64,000 nucleotides of DNA from the NCBI GenBank assembly GCA_019637225.1, contig JAHBWC010000013.1, positions 1 to 64,000 of the forward strand, written 5' to 3'. Positions within the stretch are counted from its first letter, which is position 1, and each line of letters begins with the position of its first letter. The notes beneath the pieces are model-generated. The model had not been told where the DNA came from and did not search any database. It was given only the letters and a program-made list of their open reading frames with translations. The stretch comes from Labilithrix sp. (GTDB lineage: Bacteria; Myxococcota_A; Polyangia; Polyangiales; Polyangiaceae). Positions 24,921-33,620 of the stretch are shown in pieces. Both the position numbers and the translations under genes were made by a program.

Positions 24921-26377
24921 CGGCGGCGATGCTCGGCGCGACCTCGCTGCTCGCGCTGACGGCCTGCTGGTCGCCCCACGAGACGCGCGGCGCGACCGAG
25001 GCGCTCGCGATCTACCGGCAGAGCGCGCGAGCCGACGGGCCGCCGCGGTTTCGCGGTCCGGACGAGGGGCGCGCCGCGGGCGAGGTCCGCCGCGCCGCCC
25101 CCCTTCCGAACGCGCCGCTCACAATCGACTCCGCGATCCGCCTCGCGAAGGCGAGCAGCGCGCGCCTTGCGGAGATGGAGCGTCGCGTCGCCGTCGCGGA
25201 GGCGTCGGTGGAGGCCGCCGGGCAGCGCGCGAACCCCGACGTTCGAGCCGTCAACGTCCGGCTCGCCCGCGCGATCGACACCGGAAGGGACCCGCGCGTG
25301 GCGCCCCGCATCCGCTTCACGCCCGAGCGGCCCGGCGAAATCGCCGCGCGGCAGGCGGAGGCGCGCGCCGGAGCCGACGAGGCGCGCGCGCTGGTCCGCG
25401 CCGAAGAGCTCGCGGTCGAGGCCGAGGTCCGCTGGCTCTTCGACGACGTCGTCCTTCTCGACGCCGAGATCTCCGCCGCCGAGCGGATCGCGCTCGCGCG
25501 ACGGAAGCTCGCCGCGCAGACCCGCGAGCAGCTCGCGACCGCGACGGCGACGGCCGTGGACGCGAGCCTCGCCGACCTCTCCGCCGTCGAGGCCGAGGCG
25601 CACGCGGCCGAGCGTCGCTCGCGTCGCGCCCTCGTCGTCGCGGCGCTGCTCGATCGCGTCGGCCTCCCCGCCACGGCGAAGCCCGTGCTCGAGGGCAACG
25701 CCGGCGCCTGGCCCCCGTCGCCGCTGCCGTCCGAGCAGACGCTGATCGAGGCGGCGCTCAAGACGAGCGCGCGCGTGTCGGGGGCCGCCGCGCGCATCGA
25801 CGGCGCGGACGCGCACCTTCACCTCGAGCAAACGCGGCGCTGGCCCTGGTTTCGCTTCGTGGAGGTCGGCTACGAGTTCGAGCGCTCGAACACCAACGTC
25901 CCCTTGTGGACGGTCGGCGCCGGCGTCGAGCTCCCGATCTTCAGCGCCAACGGCGGCGCCATCCGCCAGGCCGAGGCGTCGAAGGCCGCCGCGCAGCGCG
26001 GGCTCGAGGCCGAGGTCGAGCAGATCGTGCGCGACGTGCGCGCGCGCCTCCGCGAGGCGAACGCGACCGCCGCCCTCGTGACCGAGTTCCGGCGCGTCGC
26101 GCTCCCCGCGCTCGAGCGCGCGAGCTCCGAGGCCGCGCGCGCGCTCGACAGCGGCGGCATCGACACCCTTCGCGCGCTGACGGTCGAGGAGCGACGCTGT
26201 CACGTCGAGGTCGAGCTCTTCAGGCTCGTACGCCAGTACCGCGTCGCCGTCGATGCGCTCCGCCGCGCCGTCGGCGGCCCGCTGCTCGGGACGGTGACGT
26301 CGAGCTCGGGCGGCGGCTCGCGACCCCACGGCGGCGATCCTGGCGTCGCGCCGCCCGGCCGCGGCGCGCCGCGCTGA
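24908..26377 (+). CDS. TolC-type outer-membrane efflux protein
   Basis: 489 residues. The signal segment (MASLTAAMLGATSLLALTAC) ends in a lipobox, so it may be a lipidated channel like OprM. Two repeats of the OEP fold follow: DSAIRLAKASSARLAEMERR with ANPDVR, then the long helical hairpins and VGAGVELPIFSANGGAIRQAE. The C-terminus is a Gly/Ser/Pro tail. It should form the outer-membrane duct of a tripartite pump with the adaptor at 22833. No ABC, RND or MFS transporter is encoded nearby, so the inner-membrane part would have to be DUF4956 or an unlinked protein. Confidence 0.88.
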   Translation: MASLTAAMLGATSLLALTACWSPHETRGATEALAIYRQSARADGPPRFRGPDEGRAAGEVRRAAPLPNAPLTIDSAIRLAKASSARLAEMERRVAVAEASVEAAGQRANPDVRAVNVRLARAIDTGRDPRVAPRIRFTPERPGEIAARQAEARAGADEARALVRAEELAVEAEVRWLFDDVVLLDAEISAAERIALARRKLAAQTREQLATATATAVDASLADLSAVEAEAHAAERRSRRALVVAALLDRVGLPATAKPVLEGNAGAWPPSPLPSEQTLIEAALKTSARVSGAAARIDGADAHLHLEQTRRWPWFRFVEVGYEFERSNTNVPLWTVGAGVELPIFSANGGAIRQAEASKAAAQRGLEAEVEQIVRDVRARLREANATAALVTEFRRVALPALERASSEAARALDSGGIDTLRALTVEERRCHVEVELFRLVRQYRVAVDALRRAVGGPLLGTVTSSSGGGSRPHGGDPGVAPPGRGAPR

Positions 26378-26384
26378 ACACCAT

Positions 26385-26389
26385 GGAGG
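26385..26389 (+). promoter_or_regulatory. Shine-Dalgarno that sets the CotH start
   Basis: GGAGG lies 5 nt before ATG 26395. The alternative ATG at 26383 overlaps this site and lacks one of its own, so 26395 is preferred. Confidence 0.6.
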
Positions 26390-26394
26390 CACCG

Positions 26395-27690
26395 ATGATC
26401 ATCGCTCGTTTCCCTTCGCGATCGAAGACGCTCTTCACCCTCGCGGCGCTCGCCGGCGCGCTCGCCGCCGGCGCGTGCTCGGACGACGCGGCCGCGTCGA
26501 GGGAGGCGGCGCGCTCCCGCACGCGTGGCGCCGAGGACCCGGCCGCGTCGGAGGCAGAGAGCGGTCCGTCGGACGCCGTCGTCGACGCCGCCGCCGGCAG
26601 GGCCGTCTACGATCCGGAGGTCATCCCGAAGGTCGCGCTCGAGCTCGACGCCGCGGCGATGGCGACGCTGTCGAACGCGGACGCCGTCGCGAAGAAGACC
26701 TGGGTGCACGGGCGCCTGACCGTCGGGGCCGTCACGTTCGACGACGTCGGCGTCCGCATCAAGGGCACGTCGACGCTGCGCCTCCCGCCCGCCAAGCCGT
26801 CGCTCAAGATCAAGCTGAGCAAGTGGGTGAAGGGCCAGCGGCTCGACGGGCTCGACGAGCTCACCCTGCACAACATGGTGAGCGATCCGACGTGCCTCGC
26901 GGAGCGGCTCTCCTATCACGTCTTCCGAGCGATGGGCCTGCCGGCGTCGAGGGCGAACACCGCCGAGCTCTCGATCAACGGCGAGAGCTACGGGATCGTC
27001 GCGAACGTGGAGACGCCGAACAAGCGGTTCCTCGCCCGCGCCTTCGGCGGCCGAGCGCGCACGCTCTACGAGATCAACTGGGGTGGCGGGTGGCTGCCGG
27101 GAGGCGACGTCACCTTCGAGGTGGACGTCGCCGATCCGACCGCCGCGCCGGGGACGGCGCCGGACCTCGAGCGCCTGTTCGCGACGGTCGCGGCCGCGAG
27201 GGACGAGACCCTGCTGGCCGATCTGAAGCCACGGCTCGACACGACGGAGTGGCTCCGTCACTCGGCCGCCGAGGCCGTCACCGGTCACGAAGACGGCTAC
27301 GCCTACGGCCGCTGGGGCTCGCACAACTACTTTTTGGCCGGCGACGTCGACGGGAGATTCGCGCTGATCCCGTGGTCCACCGACCTCAGCCTCTCCGACA
27401 GCGACGGCGTCGCGAACGCGGCCGAGCCCCTGGCCTCGACGGTGCTCGCACGCTGCAAGCGGAGCGCGTGCTGGGACGCCTACCTCACCGAGGTGAAAGC
27501 GGCGCTCTCGGTCTACGAGTCGCTCGACCTCGTCGCGCTCGCGCACCGGTGGCACGATCGGATCGACCCGCTCGTGCGGGCGGACCCGAAGCGCGAGCCC
27601 GACATCGAGATCTACGACGCGGCGACCGCGGCGCTCTTCGCGTGGCTCGCGGCGCGGCCGAGCGTCATCCGCGAGCAGCTCGGGTTGTGA
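26395..27690 (+). CDS. cotH: CotH-family protein kinase (secreted/lipoprotein)
   Basis: 431 residues. A leader ending LAAGACSDD makes this a predicted lipoprotein. An Ala/Glu-rich linker is followed by the CotH core: GVRIKGTSTLR, LKIKLSKWVKGQRLDGLDELTLHN (seen as KGQRLDGLDELTLHN), SDPTCLAERLSYHVFRAMG, NGESYGIVANVETPNKRFL and, further on, GHEDGYAYGRW and HNYFLAG with metal-binding DLSLSD. CotH kinases phosphorylate surface proteins, such as spore coat CotB/CotG in Bacillus. The operon with VTC/DUF4956 is a recurrent bacterial neighbourhood. Start chosen from the GGAGG site. Confidence 0.93.
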   Translation: MIIARFPSRSKTLFTLAALAGALAAGACSDDAAASREAARSRTRGAEDPAASEAESGPSDAVVDAAAGRAVYDPEVIPKVALELDAAAMATLSNADAVAKKTWVHGRLTVGAVTFDDVGVRIKGTSTLRLPPAKPSLKIKLSKWVKGQRLDGLDELTLHNMVSDPTCLAERLSYHVFRAMGLPASRANTAELSINGESYGIVANVETPNKRFLARAFGGRARTLYEINWGGGWLPGGDVTFEVDVADPTAAPGTAPDLERLFATVAAARDETLLADLKPRLDTTEWLRHSAAEAVTGHEDGYAYGRWGSHNYFLAGDVDGRFALIPWSTDLSLSDSDGVANAAEPLASTVLARCKRSACWDAYLTEVKAALSVYESLDLVALAHRWHDRIDPLVRADPKREPDIEIYDAATAALFAWLAARPSVIREQLGL

Positions 27691-27708
27691 CCGTCGATCC
27701 GCCGAGCG

Positions 27709-27750
27709 CCGGCGGCGTGGCGCGAGCCTTCAGCGCGAGCCCGCCGCCGG
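27709..27750. terminator. Hairpin between CotH and FGE-like genes
   Basis: 9-bp stem (27709-27717 with 27742-27750). It lies in the convergent region and overlaps the 3' end of the FGE-like gene, so it may terminate both. Confidence 0.4.
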
Positions 27751-28587
27751 AGCGTCCTTGCAGCAGCGGAAGCCGACCTGCTTCGCGGAGTAGTCCTCGC
27801 CGTGGGCGAGCGTCGCGGCGCGGCAGCGGTTGCGTCCGGGGAGCCACCATCCGCCGCGGAGCGCCGACCGATTCGGAGCCGACATGCCTTCGCGCTCGAC
27901 CCACTCGTCGACGTTGCCGACCATGTTGTGGACGCCGAACGGGCTCACGCACTGGGGGTAGGCGCTCTGAGGCGCGCGGAGATCCTTGAGCTTCTCCATC
28001 GGACCGCCGAGGCCGGTCTTGTCGAAGTTGCAGGCCGCCGAGTCGCGCTTCCAGCCGTACGGGTACGGGCTCATCTCGGGCCCCTCGCACGCGAACTCCC
28101 ACTCGGCTTCCTTGCACAGGCGCGCGCCGCGCGCTTCGCAGAGCGCCTTCGCCTCGCCCCAGCTCTTGTTCACGACGGGCAGGACCTCGGTGGCGTCCGG
28201 TGACGCAGGCTCGGCGAACTCCTCGCGGTCCACGCAGAACCGACGAGGCACGCGCGCGACCTTGCACTTTGCAGGCTTCGCGTACTCGCCGCAGCGGAGG
28301 TTCTGGTAGGGCGGCGGATCGAGCCACTTCAAGCAGACCTGCTCGGCGGAGGGGCAGTAGTCCCCCTCGACGAGGACCATGCCTTCGCCGCACGGGCCGT
28401 CGGACGGCGAGACCTTCGGGGCACCGGCGCTGGGGGGTGCCGCCCGAGCCTGCGATGCCGCAGCGCGAACCGCGCCGGCTCCCCCCGTTGTCGCCCCTAT
28501 CCCGCGGGATCCGTCCTGCGGAGCGAGGGCCAGGCCAAAGAATGCTGCGACCGAAAACGCTTTGGTGATCGAATGGTGGAGGTCCAA
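27730..28587 (-). CDS. FGE/SUMF1-fold secreted protein
   Basis: 285 residues from a TTG at 28587, preceded by a GGAGGG site; a GTG at 28602 is the alternative. A signal peptide (KAFSVAAFFGLALAPQ) and Ala/Gly-rich linker lead to a formylglycine-generating-enzyme fold: FCVDREEF, SWGEAKALCEARGARLCKEAEWEFACEG, NMVGNVDEWV, LRGGWWLPGRNRCRAA and VGFRCC. The two catalytic cysteines of true FGE are not clearly placed, so it is more likely a non-enzymatic binding protein like many in myxobacteria. Convergent with CotH; membership in that system is uncertain. Confidence 0.82.
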   Translation of the reverse strand: MDLHHSITKAFSVAAFFGLALAPQDGSRGIGATTGGAGAVRAAASQARAAPPSAGAPKVSPSDGPCGEGMVLVEGDYCPSAEQVCLKWLDPPPYQNLRCGEYAKPAKCKVARVPRRFCVDREEFAEPASPDATEVLPVVNKSWGEAKALCEARGARLCKEAEWEFACEGPEMSPYPYGWKRDSAACNFDKTGLGGPMEKLKDLRAPQSAYPQCVSPFGVHNMVGNVDEWVEREGMSAPNRSALRGGWWLPGRNRCRAATLAHGEDYSAKQVGFRCCKDAPAAGSR

Positions 28588-28720
28588 GACTTCACCCTCC
28601 ACCTCACATTGTGAAGCCGCGTTCTGAAACGGCCACCTTTCGGGATCGAATCGAGGGGAGAAGGTCGCACCTTGGCCCGTAGGAACGGCCGACACGTGAG
28701 GGAAGGGGTCCGGAGGTCCG

Positions 28721-29503
28721 ATGCAAGACGAACGAGAAAGGCAGGGTCCCGCGAAACGTCACGCGTTTCAGCCCCTGCTCTTCGCGACGCCGAGGACGCT
28801 CACCTTCTCGCCGGGGTCGCAGGAGACGAAGGCTCATCCGGGTGACGCGGCGCGCCGAAGGAGCGAGTCGCATGTGCGCCTGTGCGTCGCCGACGTCGAG
28901 GCGCCGGCGCCGTCGAAGCTGGCCGGCAACGTCGAGTGGCTCGAGGCGCAGGACCTCCTCGACGAGCTGTGCGAGGACCAGCTCGCGCTGTCGATGAAGC
29001 TCGCCTGCCTCGAACGGACGGCGCTCGATCTGGCCGAGGAGGGCGCGCGCGCGGGAGCCCCGCTCGGCGCGACGTCGGCTGCGGTGCTCCGGAGCCTCGA
29101 GGCGCGCGTGAGCGACCTCGTCGACGTCCGCGACGCGCTCGCGGTGTTGCATCTCGCCGCGGTGCCTTGCACCGTTCACCCCGCGCTTCTTCCGGACGCG
29201 CCGCTGGCGGAGTACCTCCGCGGCGCCTACGCCTGGCTGTTCGCCGTGCTCCGCGCCCTCGAGCACCTCGCGCTCGGCCTCCGCGCGATGCAGCCCGACT
29301 GGGCGACGTACCGCTGGCGGATCGAGGAGGCGAAGAACTTCCATTTCGACGAGCTCGAGACGGAGATCGCCTCGTGCCTCGACGCGCTGCAGTCCCGTGA
29401 CCGCGGCGTCGACGCTGCGGTGACCGCGCTCGCGGCCGCGTTCGAGCTCGTGCTCGACGACGCGCGCCAGCTCGAGCGCCGGCTCGACGAGCGCTTCGGC
29501 TGA
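28721..29503 (+). CDS. Hypothetical helical protein
   Basis: 260 residues from an ATG 4 nt after GGAGG. After a basic, possibly disordered N-terminal ~65 residues, the rest is helical and acidic (ELCEDQLALSMKLACLERTALDL, RIEEAKNFHFDELETEIASCL). No signal peptide or known motif. The pattern could suit a helical bundle or a scaffold. It stands alone between the FGE-like gene and the acyl-CoA ligase gene. Confidence 0.65.
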   Translation: MQDERERQGPAKRHAFQPLLFATPRTLTFSPGSQETKAHPGDAARRRSESHVRLCVADVEAPAPSKLAGNVEWLEAQDLLDELCEDQLALSMKLACLERTALDLAEEGARAGAPLGATSAAVLRSLEARVSDLVDVRDALAVLHLAAVPCTVHPALLPDAPLAEYLRGAYAWLFAVLRALEHLALGLRAMQPDWATYRWRIEEAKNFHFDELETEIASCLDALQSRDRGVDAAVTALAAAFELVLDDARQLERRLDERFG

Positions 29504-29599
29504 TCGAAGCCCGCGCGCGGTTTGTCCGAACGACGCGACGCGCGACGTCTCATCCCCGTTCCGCGCGACTTTTCGGGGCTCGCGCGGAGTCGTCGCGCC

Positions 29600-29605
29600 T
29601 ATACT
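29600..29605 (+). promoter_or_regulatory. TATACT -10 box, likely leaderless start
   Basis: Eight bases before the ATG at 29614, no Shine-Dalgarno between. Matches TATAAT at 5 of 6. Confidence 0.45.
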
Positions 29606-29613
29606 TCGCGGCC

Positions 29614-31425
29614 ATGGCGACGATGGTTCACGAGGTCCTGGGGGAGACGACGAAGCGCTGCGGAGACCGCCCGGCGCTGCGCGTGAAACGTGACGGCGCG
29701 TGGCGCACGACGACCTGGAGCGCGTACGAGCGCGACGCTCGGCGCGTGGGCCGCGCGCTCGTCGGGCTCGGCGCCTTGCCCGGCAAGGGCGTCGCGCTGA
29801 TCGGCTACAACAGCCCCGAGTGGCTCGTCGCGGACGTCGGCGCGATCCTCGCCGGCGCGGTCCCGGCCGGTATCTACACGACGAACACGCCGGAGCAGGT
29901 GCGGTACATCACCGATCACTGCGAGGCCAAGGTCGCGTTCGCGGACACCGCGCAGCAGGTCGACAAGTTCGTCGTCGAGCAGGAGCGCATGCCGCGCCTC
30001 GAGGTCGTCGTGCAGATGCTCGGCAAGCCGAGCGAGGCGACGCGGGGCCGCCTCCGCGTGCTCAGCTGGGAGGAGCTCTTGAAGCTCGGCGACGAGACGC
30101 CCGAGAGCGAGCTCGACGCGCGGATCGCGGCGCAGAAGCCCGACGACGTCTGCACGCTCATCTACACGTCCGGCACGACGGGCGATCCGAAGGCCGTGAT
30201 GATCTCCCACACGAACCTGGTGTGGACGGCGAAGGCGGTCTTGAAGGCCATCGAGTTCGGGTCGAACGAGGTCTCGATCAGCTACCTGCCGCTCAGCCAC
30301 ATCGCCGAGCAGATGCTCTCGATCCACGGACCGATGTCGATGGGCTCCTTGCTCTACTTCGCCGAGAGCCTCGACAAGCTCGGCGAGGCGCTCCAGGAGG
30401 TCCGGCCGACCGTGTTCATGGGCGTGCCCCGCGTCTGGGAGAAGATCCAGGCGAAGATGGTCGCCGCGGGCGCCTCGGCGCCTCCGCTCCGGAAGAAGAT
30501 CGCCGCGTGGGCGCGCAAGGTCGGGCTCGCGGCCGGCTACGCCGAGCAGCGCGGGGAGGCGCGTCCGCTCGTCCTCCCCATCGCGAAGAAGGTCGTCTTC
30601 GACAAGGTTCGGGCGCGCCTCGGGCTCGACCGCGCGCGCATCTGCGTGACGAGCGCCGCGCCGATCTCGAGAGACACCCTCGAGTTCTTCCTCTCGCTCG
30701 GCATCCCGATCCTCGAGGTCTACGGGATGAGCGAGTGCACGGGCCCCGCGACGTACTCGCCGCCGGACGACTACCGCACCGGCAAGTGCGGCGTCGTCCT
30801 GCCGGGCACCGAGCTCAAGATCGCCGAGGACGGCGAGGTCTGCATGCGCGGCGCGCACGTCTTCAAGGGATACCTGAAGGATCCGGAGTCGACGGCCAAC
30901 GCGCTCGACGCCGACGGCTGGCTCCACTCGGGCGACATCGGGACGATCGACAAGGATGGCTTCCTCCAGATCACCGATCGCAAGAAGGATCTGCTCATCA
31001 CGGCGGGCGGAGAGAACATCGCGCCGCAGGTGCTCGAGGGGCAGCTCAAGGCCATCCCCGTCGTCGGTCAGGCGGTGGTCGTCGGCGATCGGCAGAAGTA
31101 CCTCGCCGCGCTCGTCACGCTCGATCCCGAGCGCGTGAAGACCGAAGCCGAGGCCGCGGGCAGTCCGGCGAAGACGGTCGCCGAGGCCGCCACGTGCGGG
31201 ACGTTCCGCAAGCACCTCCAGAAGCAGATCGACGAGCTCAACGGCAAGCTCGCGCGCGTTCAGACCATCAAGAAGTTCGTCGTCGTCCCGACCGAGTTCT
31301 CGATCGACGGCGGCGAGCTCACGCCCACGATGAAGGTGAAGCGCAAGGTCGTGAACGAGAAGTACAAGATCGAGATCGAGTCGATGTACGCGGAGCCCGC
31401 CGAGGCCGTCGCCGTCGCTCCGTAG
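29614..31425 (+). CDS. Long-chain acyl-CoA ligase (AMP-forming)
   Basis: 603 residues, full length. ANL-superfamily motifs are intact: P-loop YTSGTTGDPKAVM, A5 YGMSECTG, A7 SGDIGTIDKDGF, A8 ITDRKKDLLITAGGE and a C-terminal catalytic lysine region (ELTPTMKVKRKVV). It activates fatty acids to acyl-CoA for beta-oxidation or lipid synthesis. It resembles the long-chain FadD15-type enzymes of high-GC bacteria. The acyl-CoA could feed the wax-ester synthase at 52.7 kb, although they are unlinked. Monocistronic, with a TATACT box 8 nt before the ATG. Confidence 0.95.
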   Translation: MATMVHEVLGETTKRCGDRPALRVKRDGAWRTTTWSAYERDARRVGRALVGLGALPGKGVALIGYNSPEWLVADVGAILAGAVPAGIYTTNTPEQVRYITDHCEAKVAFADTAQQVDKFVVEQERMPRLEVVVQMLGKPSEATRGRLRVLSWEELLKLGDETPESELDARIAAQKPDDVCTLIYTSGTTGDPKAVMISHTNLVWTAKAVLKAIEFGSNEVSISYLPLSHIAEQMLSIHGPMSMGSLLYFAESLDKLGEALQEVRPTVFMGVPRVWEKIQAKMVAAGASAPPLRKKIAAWARKVGLAAGYAEQRGEARPLVLPIAKKVVFDKVRARLGLDRARICVTSAAPISRDTLEFFLSLGIPILEVYGMSECTGPATYSPPDDYRTGKCGVVLPGTELKIAEDGEVCMRGAHVFKGYLKDPESTANALDADGWLHSGDIGTIDKDGFLQITDRKKDLLITAGGENIAPQVLEGQLKAIPVVGQAVVVGDRQKYLAALVTLDPERVKTEAEAAGSPAKTVAEAATCGTFRKHLQKQIDELNGKLARVQTIKKFVVVPTEFSIDGGELTPTMKVKRKVVNEKYKIEIESMYAEPAEAVAVAP

Positions 31426-31458
31426 CTCCGCAGATCTTTTCTCGTCGGCGTCCGTCTC

Positions 31459-32208
31459 ATGCGGACCGTGACGTCGCCCTACAGGAACGAGACTGACGCG
31501 CTCCGCGAACGTAAGGACTCCCTCGAGCGCGAGATCGCGCGCCTGAAGGAGGAGACATCCCACCTCGACGGTCTTCGTGCGCGCGAGCAGGAGCTCGAGC
31601 GCGAGGTCGCGGCGATCGCGCAGAAGCTCGGCGCAGGTCAGACGAGGCGCTCGCTGCCGATGCTCGACGACGTCCGCGTCGCGAGCCCGTGCACCGCGAA
31701 CTGGGACGAGATGCTCGGCGACGAGCGCGTGCGCTACTGCCTGGGCTGCGCGAAGAACGTCTACAACCTGTCGGCGATGCCGCGCGAGGACGCGGAGCGC
31801 CTGCTCGAGGAGCGCCTCGGGGGCGAGCTGTGCGTCCGGTTCTACAAGCGCGCGGACGGCACGATCCTCACCGAGGACTGCCCGGTCGGCGTGAAGAAGA
31901 AGCGGCGGAAGAAGGCGGCGCTCGCGATCGCGGGCGCCGGGGCGATGGCGTTCGCGGCGACGTCGATGCTCGCGCGTGGCACGTGCACCGTCACCCAAGG
32001 GGCGATGGAGCCGCAAATCGTGGACGCGCCGCCGGTCCGCGAGGTGACGATGGGCGAGGCGACCGTCGAAACGCCTCCTCCTCCTGCTCCTCCCACGTCC
32101 ACGGCGCACGAAGTGCGGCAGGGCCTTCGCGTCGCTCCGCCGGTGATGGGGTCGATCGCCGCGCCGGCGCCGCCGCCGCCCCCGCGTCTCGTCCCCGCCA
32201 AGCGCTAG
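31459..32208 (+). CDS. Membrane protein with coiled coil and Cys-rich 'NVYNLS' domain
   Basis: 249 residues. A coiled coil (about 10-60) precedes a conserved domain (about 68-135) with CTANWDEM and YCLGCAKNVYNLSAM, whose cysteines could bind zinc. Proteins with this domain are common in myxobacteria but have no defined function as far as I know. A single membrane helix (about 152-172) and a Pro-rich tail (PPPPAPPTS, APPPPPP) follow, so the coiled coil would be on the cytoplasmic side. It is convergent with the BolA gene across 58 bp that hold a hairpin. Confidence 0.75.
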   Translation: MRTVTSPYRNETDALRERKDSLEREIARLKEETSHLDGLRAREQELEREVAAIAQKLGAGQTRRSLPMLDDVRVASPCTANWDEMLGDERVRYCLGCAKNVYNLSAMPREDAERLLEERLGGELCVRFYKRADGTILTEDCPVGVKKKRRKKAALAIAGAGAMAFAATSMLARGTCTVTQGAMEPQIVDAPPVREVTMGEATVETPPPPAPPTSTAHEVRQGLRVAPPVMGSIAAPAPPPPPRLVPAKR

Positions 32209-32221
32209 GACGAGGTGAGAG

Positions 32222-32248
32222 CGTCGGCCACCTCTCCGGACGCCGACG
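32222..32248. terminator. Hairpin between convergent genes
   Basis: 7-bp stem (CGTCGGC at 32222-32228, GCCGACG at 32242-32248) in the 58-bp gap before bolA. A second 6-bp hairpin (32262-32276) overlaps the bolA stop. Confidence 0.45.
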
Positions 32249-32266
32249 ATCGTCTCGCGCGGACGC

Positions 32267-32503
32267 CTACGGCGTCTTCGTCGTCAGCTTGTCGACGGCG
32301 TGGACCGGCGCGCCGTCGCCCTTCATCAGGTGGGCGATGGCCCCGTACACGAGGCGCTGGCTCTCGACCATGTTCTTGCCCGCGAAGACGGGCGAGACCA
32401 CCTGGATGGTGAAGTGACCGCCGCTGCCCGCGTCGACGACGATGTCGGCGTCCGGGATCTTGTCGAGGATGGCGGCGCGGATCGACTCTTTGGTGTCGCT
32501 CAT
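32267..32503 (-). CDS. BolA-family protein
   Basis: 78 residues, the whole BolA fold. KESIRAAILDKIPDADIVV and FTIQVVSPVFAGKNMVESQRLVYGAI are typical, and the conserved C-terminal His lies in APVHAV. BolA proteins form [2Fe-2S]-bridged complexes with monothiol glutaredoxins and signal iron or redox state. The gene directly upstream encodes such a glutaredoxin, with 14 bp between stop and start, so the two form an operon and probably a complex. Confidence 0.93.
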   Translation of the reverse strand: MSDTKESIRAAILDKIPDADIVVDAGSGGHFTIQVVSPVFAGKNMVESQRLVYGAIAHLMKGDGAPVHAVDKLTTKTP

Positions 32504-32517
32504 GTCGTCTCGCGCGA

Positions 32518-33438
32518 TCAGTAGCGGGCGACCGCCGGGTCGACCTTCTGGGACCAGGCGTCGATGCCGCCCTCGAGGTTGTACACCTGCGTGAAGCCCT
32601 CGCGGAGGATGCGCTCCGCCGCGCTCCGGCTGCGCATTCCGTGGTGGCACATGAAGACGAGCGGCGTGTCCTTGCCGAGCGCGAGGAGGGCCTTCTCTCC
32701 CTCGACGTCGAGCGCGCGCGCGCGATCGACCTTCGCGATGCTGCGCTCCTCGTCGGTGCGGACGTCGAAGAGCTCGAACTTCTTGCCGTCGTCCATCCAC
32801 TTCTTGAGCTCGGGCGCCGAGAGGCTCTTCACCCGCGCGGGCTCGTTCGGGTTGTCGATGCGGAAGGCGCCGCCGTCCGGCGTCTCGACCCACGACACCA
32901 CGAGGCCGTCGGCCTTCTTCGCGCTCTGCTTGTCGAAGCAGACGGTGACGCCGCTCGTCACGACCTCGACGTCGCCGGGCTTCTTCGGCCCGAAGTAGAG
33001 GTCGTACTGGAACTGCGGGCCGATCTCGAGGCGGAGGACGTCGCCGCCGCCTTCGTCGGCCCCCTTGATCGCCTTGACCGCGCCCTCGTCGAGCGTGACC
33101 TTCGGCGGCGCGACCGGCTTGTCCTCGATGCCGAGCTTCTTCTGGAGATCGCCCGAGGCGTACATCTCCTTGATGATGTCGCAGCCGCCGATGAACTCGC
33201 CGTCGACGTAGAGCTGCGGGATGGTCGGCCAGCTCGAGTACTCCTTGATGCCGTCGCGGACGGCGGGATCCTGCAGGACGTTGACCGTCTCGAACTTCGT
33301 CCCGGTCTCCTTCAGGATCTGCACGACCTGCGAGGAGAAGCCGCACTGGGGGAAGTGCTTGTTGCCCTTCATGAAGAGAAGGACCTTGTTCTTCTTGATG
33401 AGCTCGTCGAGCTGCGCCTTGACGGTGTCGGGGAGCAT
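32518..33438 (-). CDS. Monothiol glutaredoxin (Grx4) fused to A-type-carrier-like and rhodanese domains
   Basis: 306 residues in three parts. Residues 1-105 are a CGFS monothiol glutaredoxin (QCGFS, Cys 32; [19 protein letters not shown] binds glutathione). About 110-200 resembles an IscA/HesB carrier ([11 protein letters not shown] through [11 protein letters not shown]), but the CGCG end that binds clusters is missing, so this part is degenerate. About 205-305 is a rhodanese with active-site Cys in [10 protein letters not shown]. The joint protein should handle Fe-S or persulfide sulfur with BolA. A TTGACG/CAAATG pair with 17-bp spacing (33481-33453) is a possible promoter. Confidence 0.9.
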   Translation of the reverse strand: MLPDTVKAQLDELIKKNKVLLFMKGNKHFPQCGFSSQVVQILKETGTKFETVNVLQDPAVRDGIKEYSSWPTIPQLYVDGEFIGGCDIIKEMYASGDLQKKLGIEDKPVAPPKVTLDEGAVKAIKGADEGGGDVLRLEIGPQFQYDLYFGPKKPGDVEVVTSGVTVCFDKQSAKKADGLVVSWVETPDGGAFRIDNPNEPARVKSLSAPELKKWMDDGKKFELFDVRTDEERSIAKVDRARALDVEGEKALLALGKDTPLVFMCHHGMRSRSAAERILREGFTQVYNLEGGIDAWSQKVDPAVARY

Positions 33439-33452
33439 GGCTTGTAAGCTCG

Positions 33453-33481
33453 CATTTGCCGCTACCCCAGCGGAGCGTCAA
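33453..33481 (-). promoter_or_regulatory. Weak sigma70-like promoter for the grx4-bolA operon
   Basis: TTGACG at 33476-33481 and CAAATG at 33453-33458, spacing 17 bp. The -10 is weak. A CCGCT/AGCGG hairpin fills the spacer and could be an operator. Confidence 0.25.
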
Positions 33482-33604
33482 GCCCTGCCGGCGGCGGTAC
33501 GCAGTAGAGCGGCGCGATGCTCATGGTCTTGACGCGCGCCAAGGCGGTGACGATACGCCACGCCCGTGACTGTTCGTAAGTGCCGGTAAAGAGGCACTCT
33601 TTGC

Positions 33605-33620
33605 TGGCAGACTTGCTGCA
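33605..33620 (+). promoter_or_regulatory. Possible sigma54 promoter
   Basis: TGGCAGA - 4 bp - CTGCA has the spacing of a -24/-12 promoter, with the GG and GC doublets 10 bp apart. The -24 box matches TGGCACG at 5 of 7. It shares its CTGCA -12 box with the better site at 58369 and lies 49 nt before the ATG at 33669. Confidence 0.35.

Noticed and set aside
27720..27741. 9-bp repeat GCGCGAGCC flanking the stop of the FGE-like gene
   Set aside because: The stop lies between the copies rather than inside one, and 9-bp GC-rich repeats are expected by chance, so I did not count it as a stop-codon duplication.
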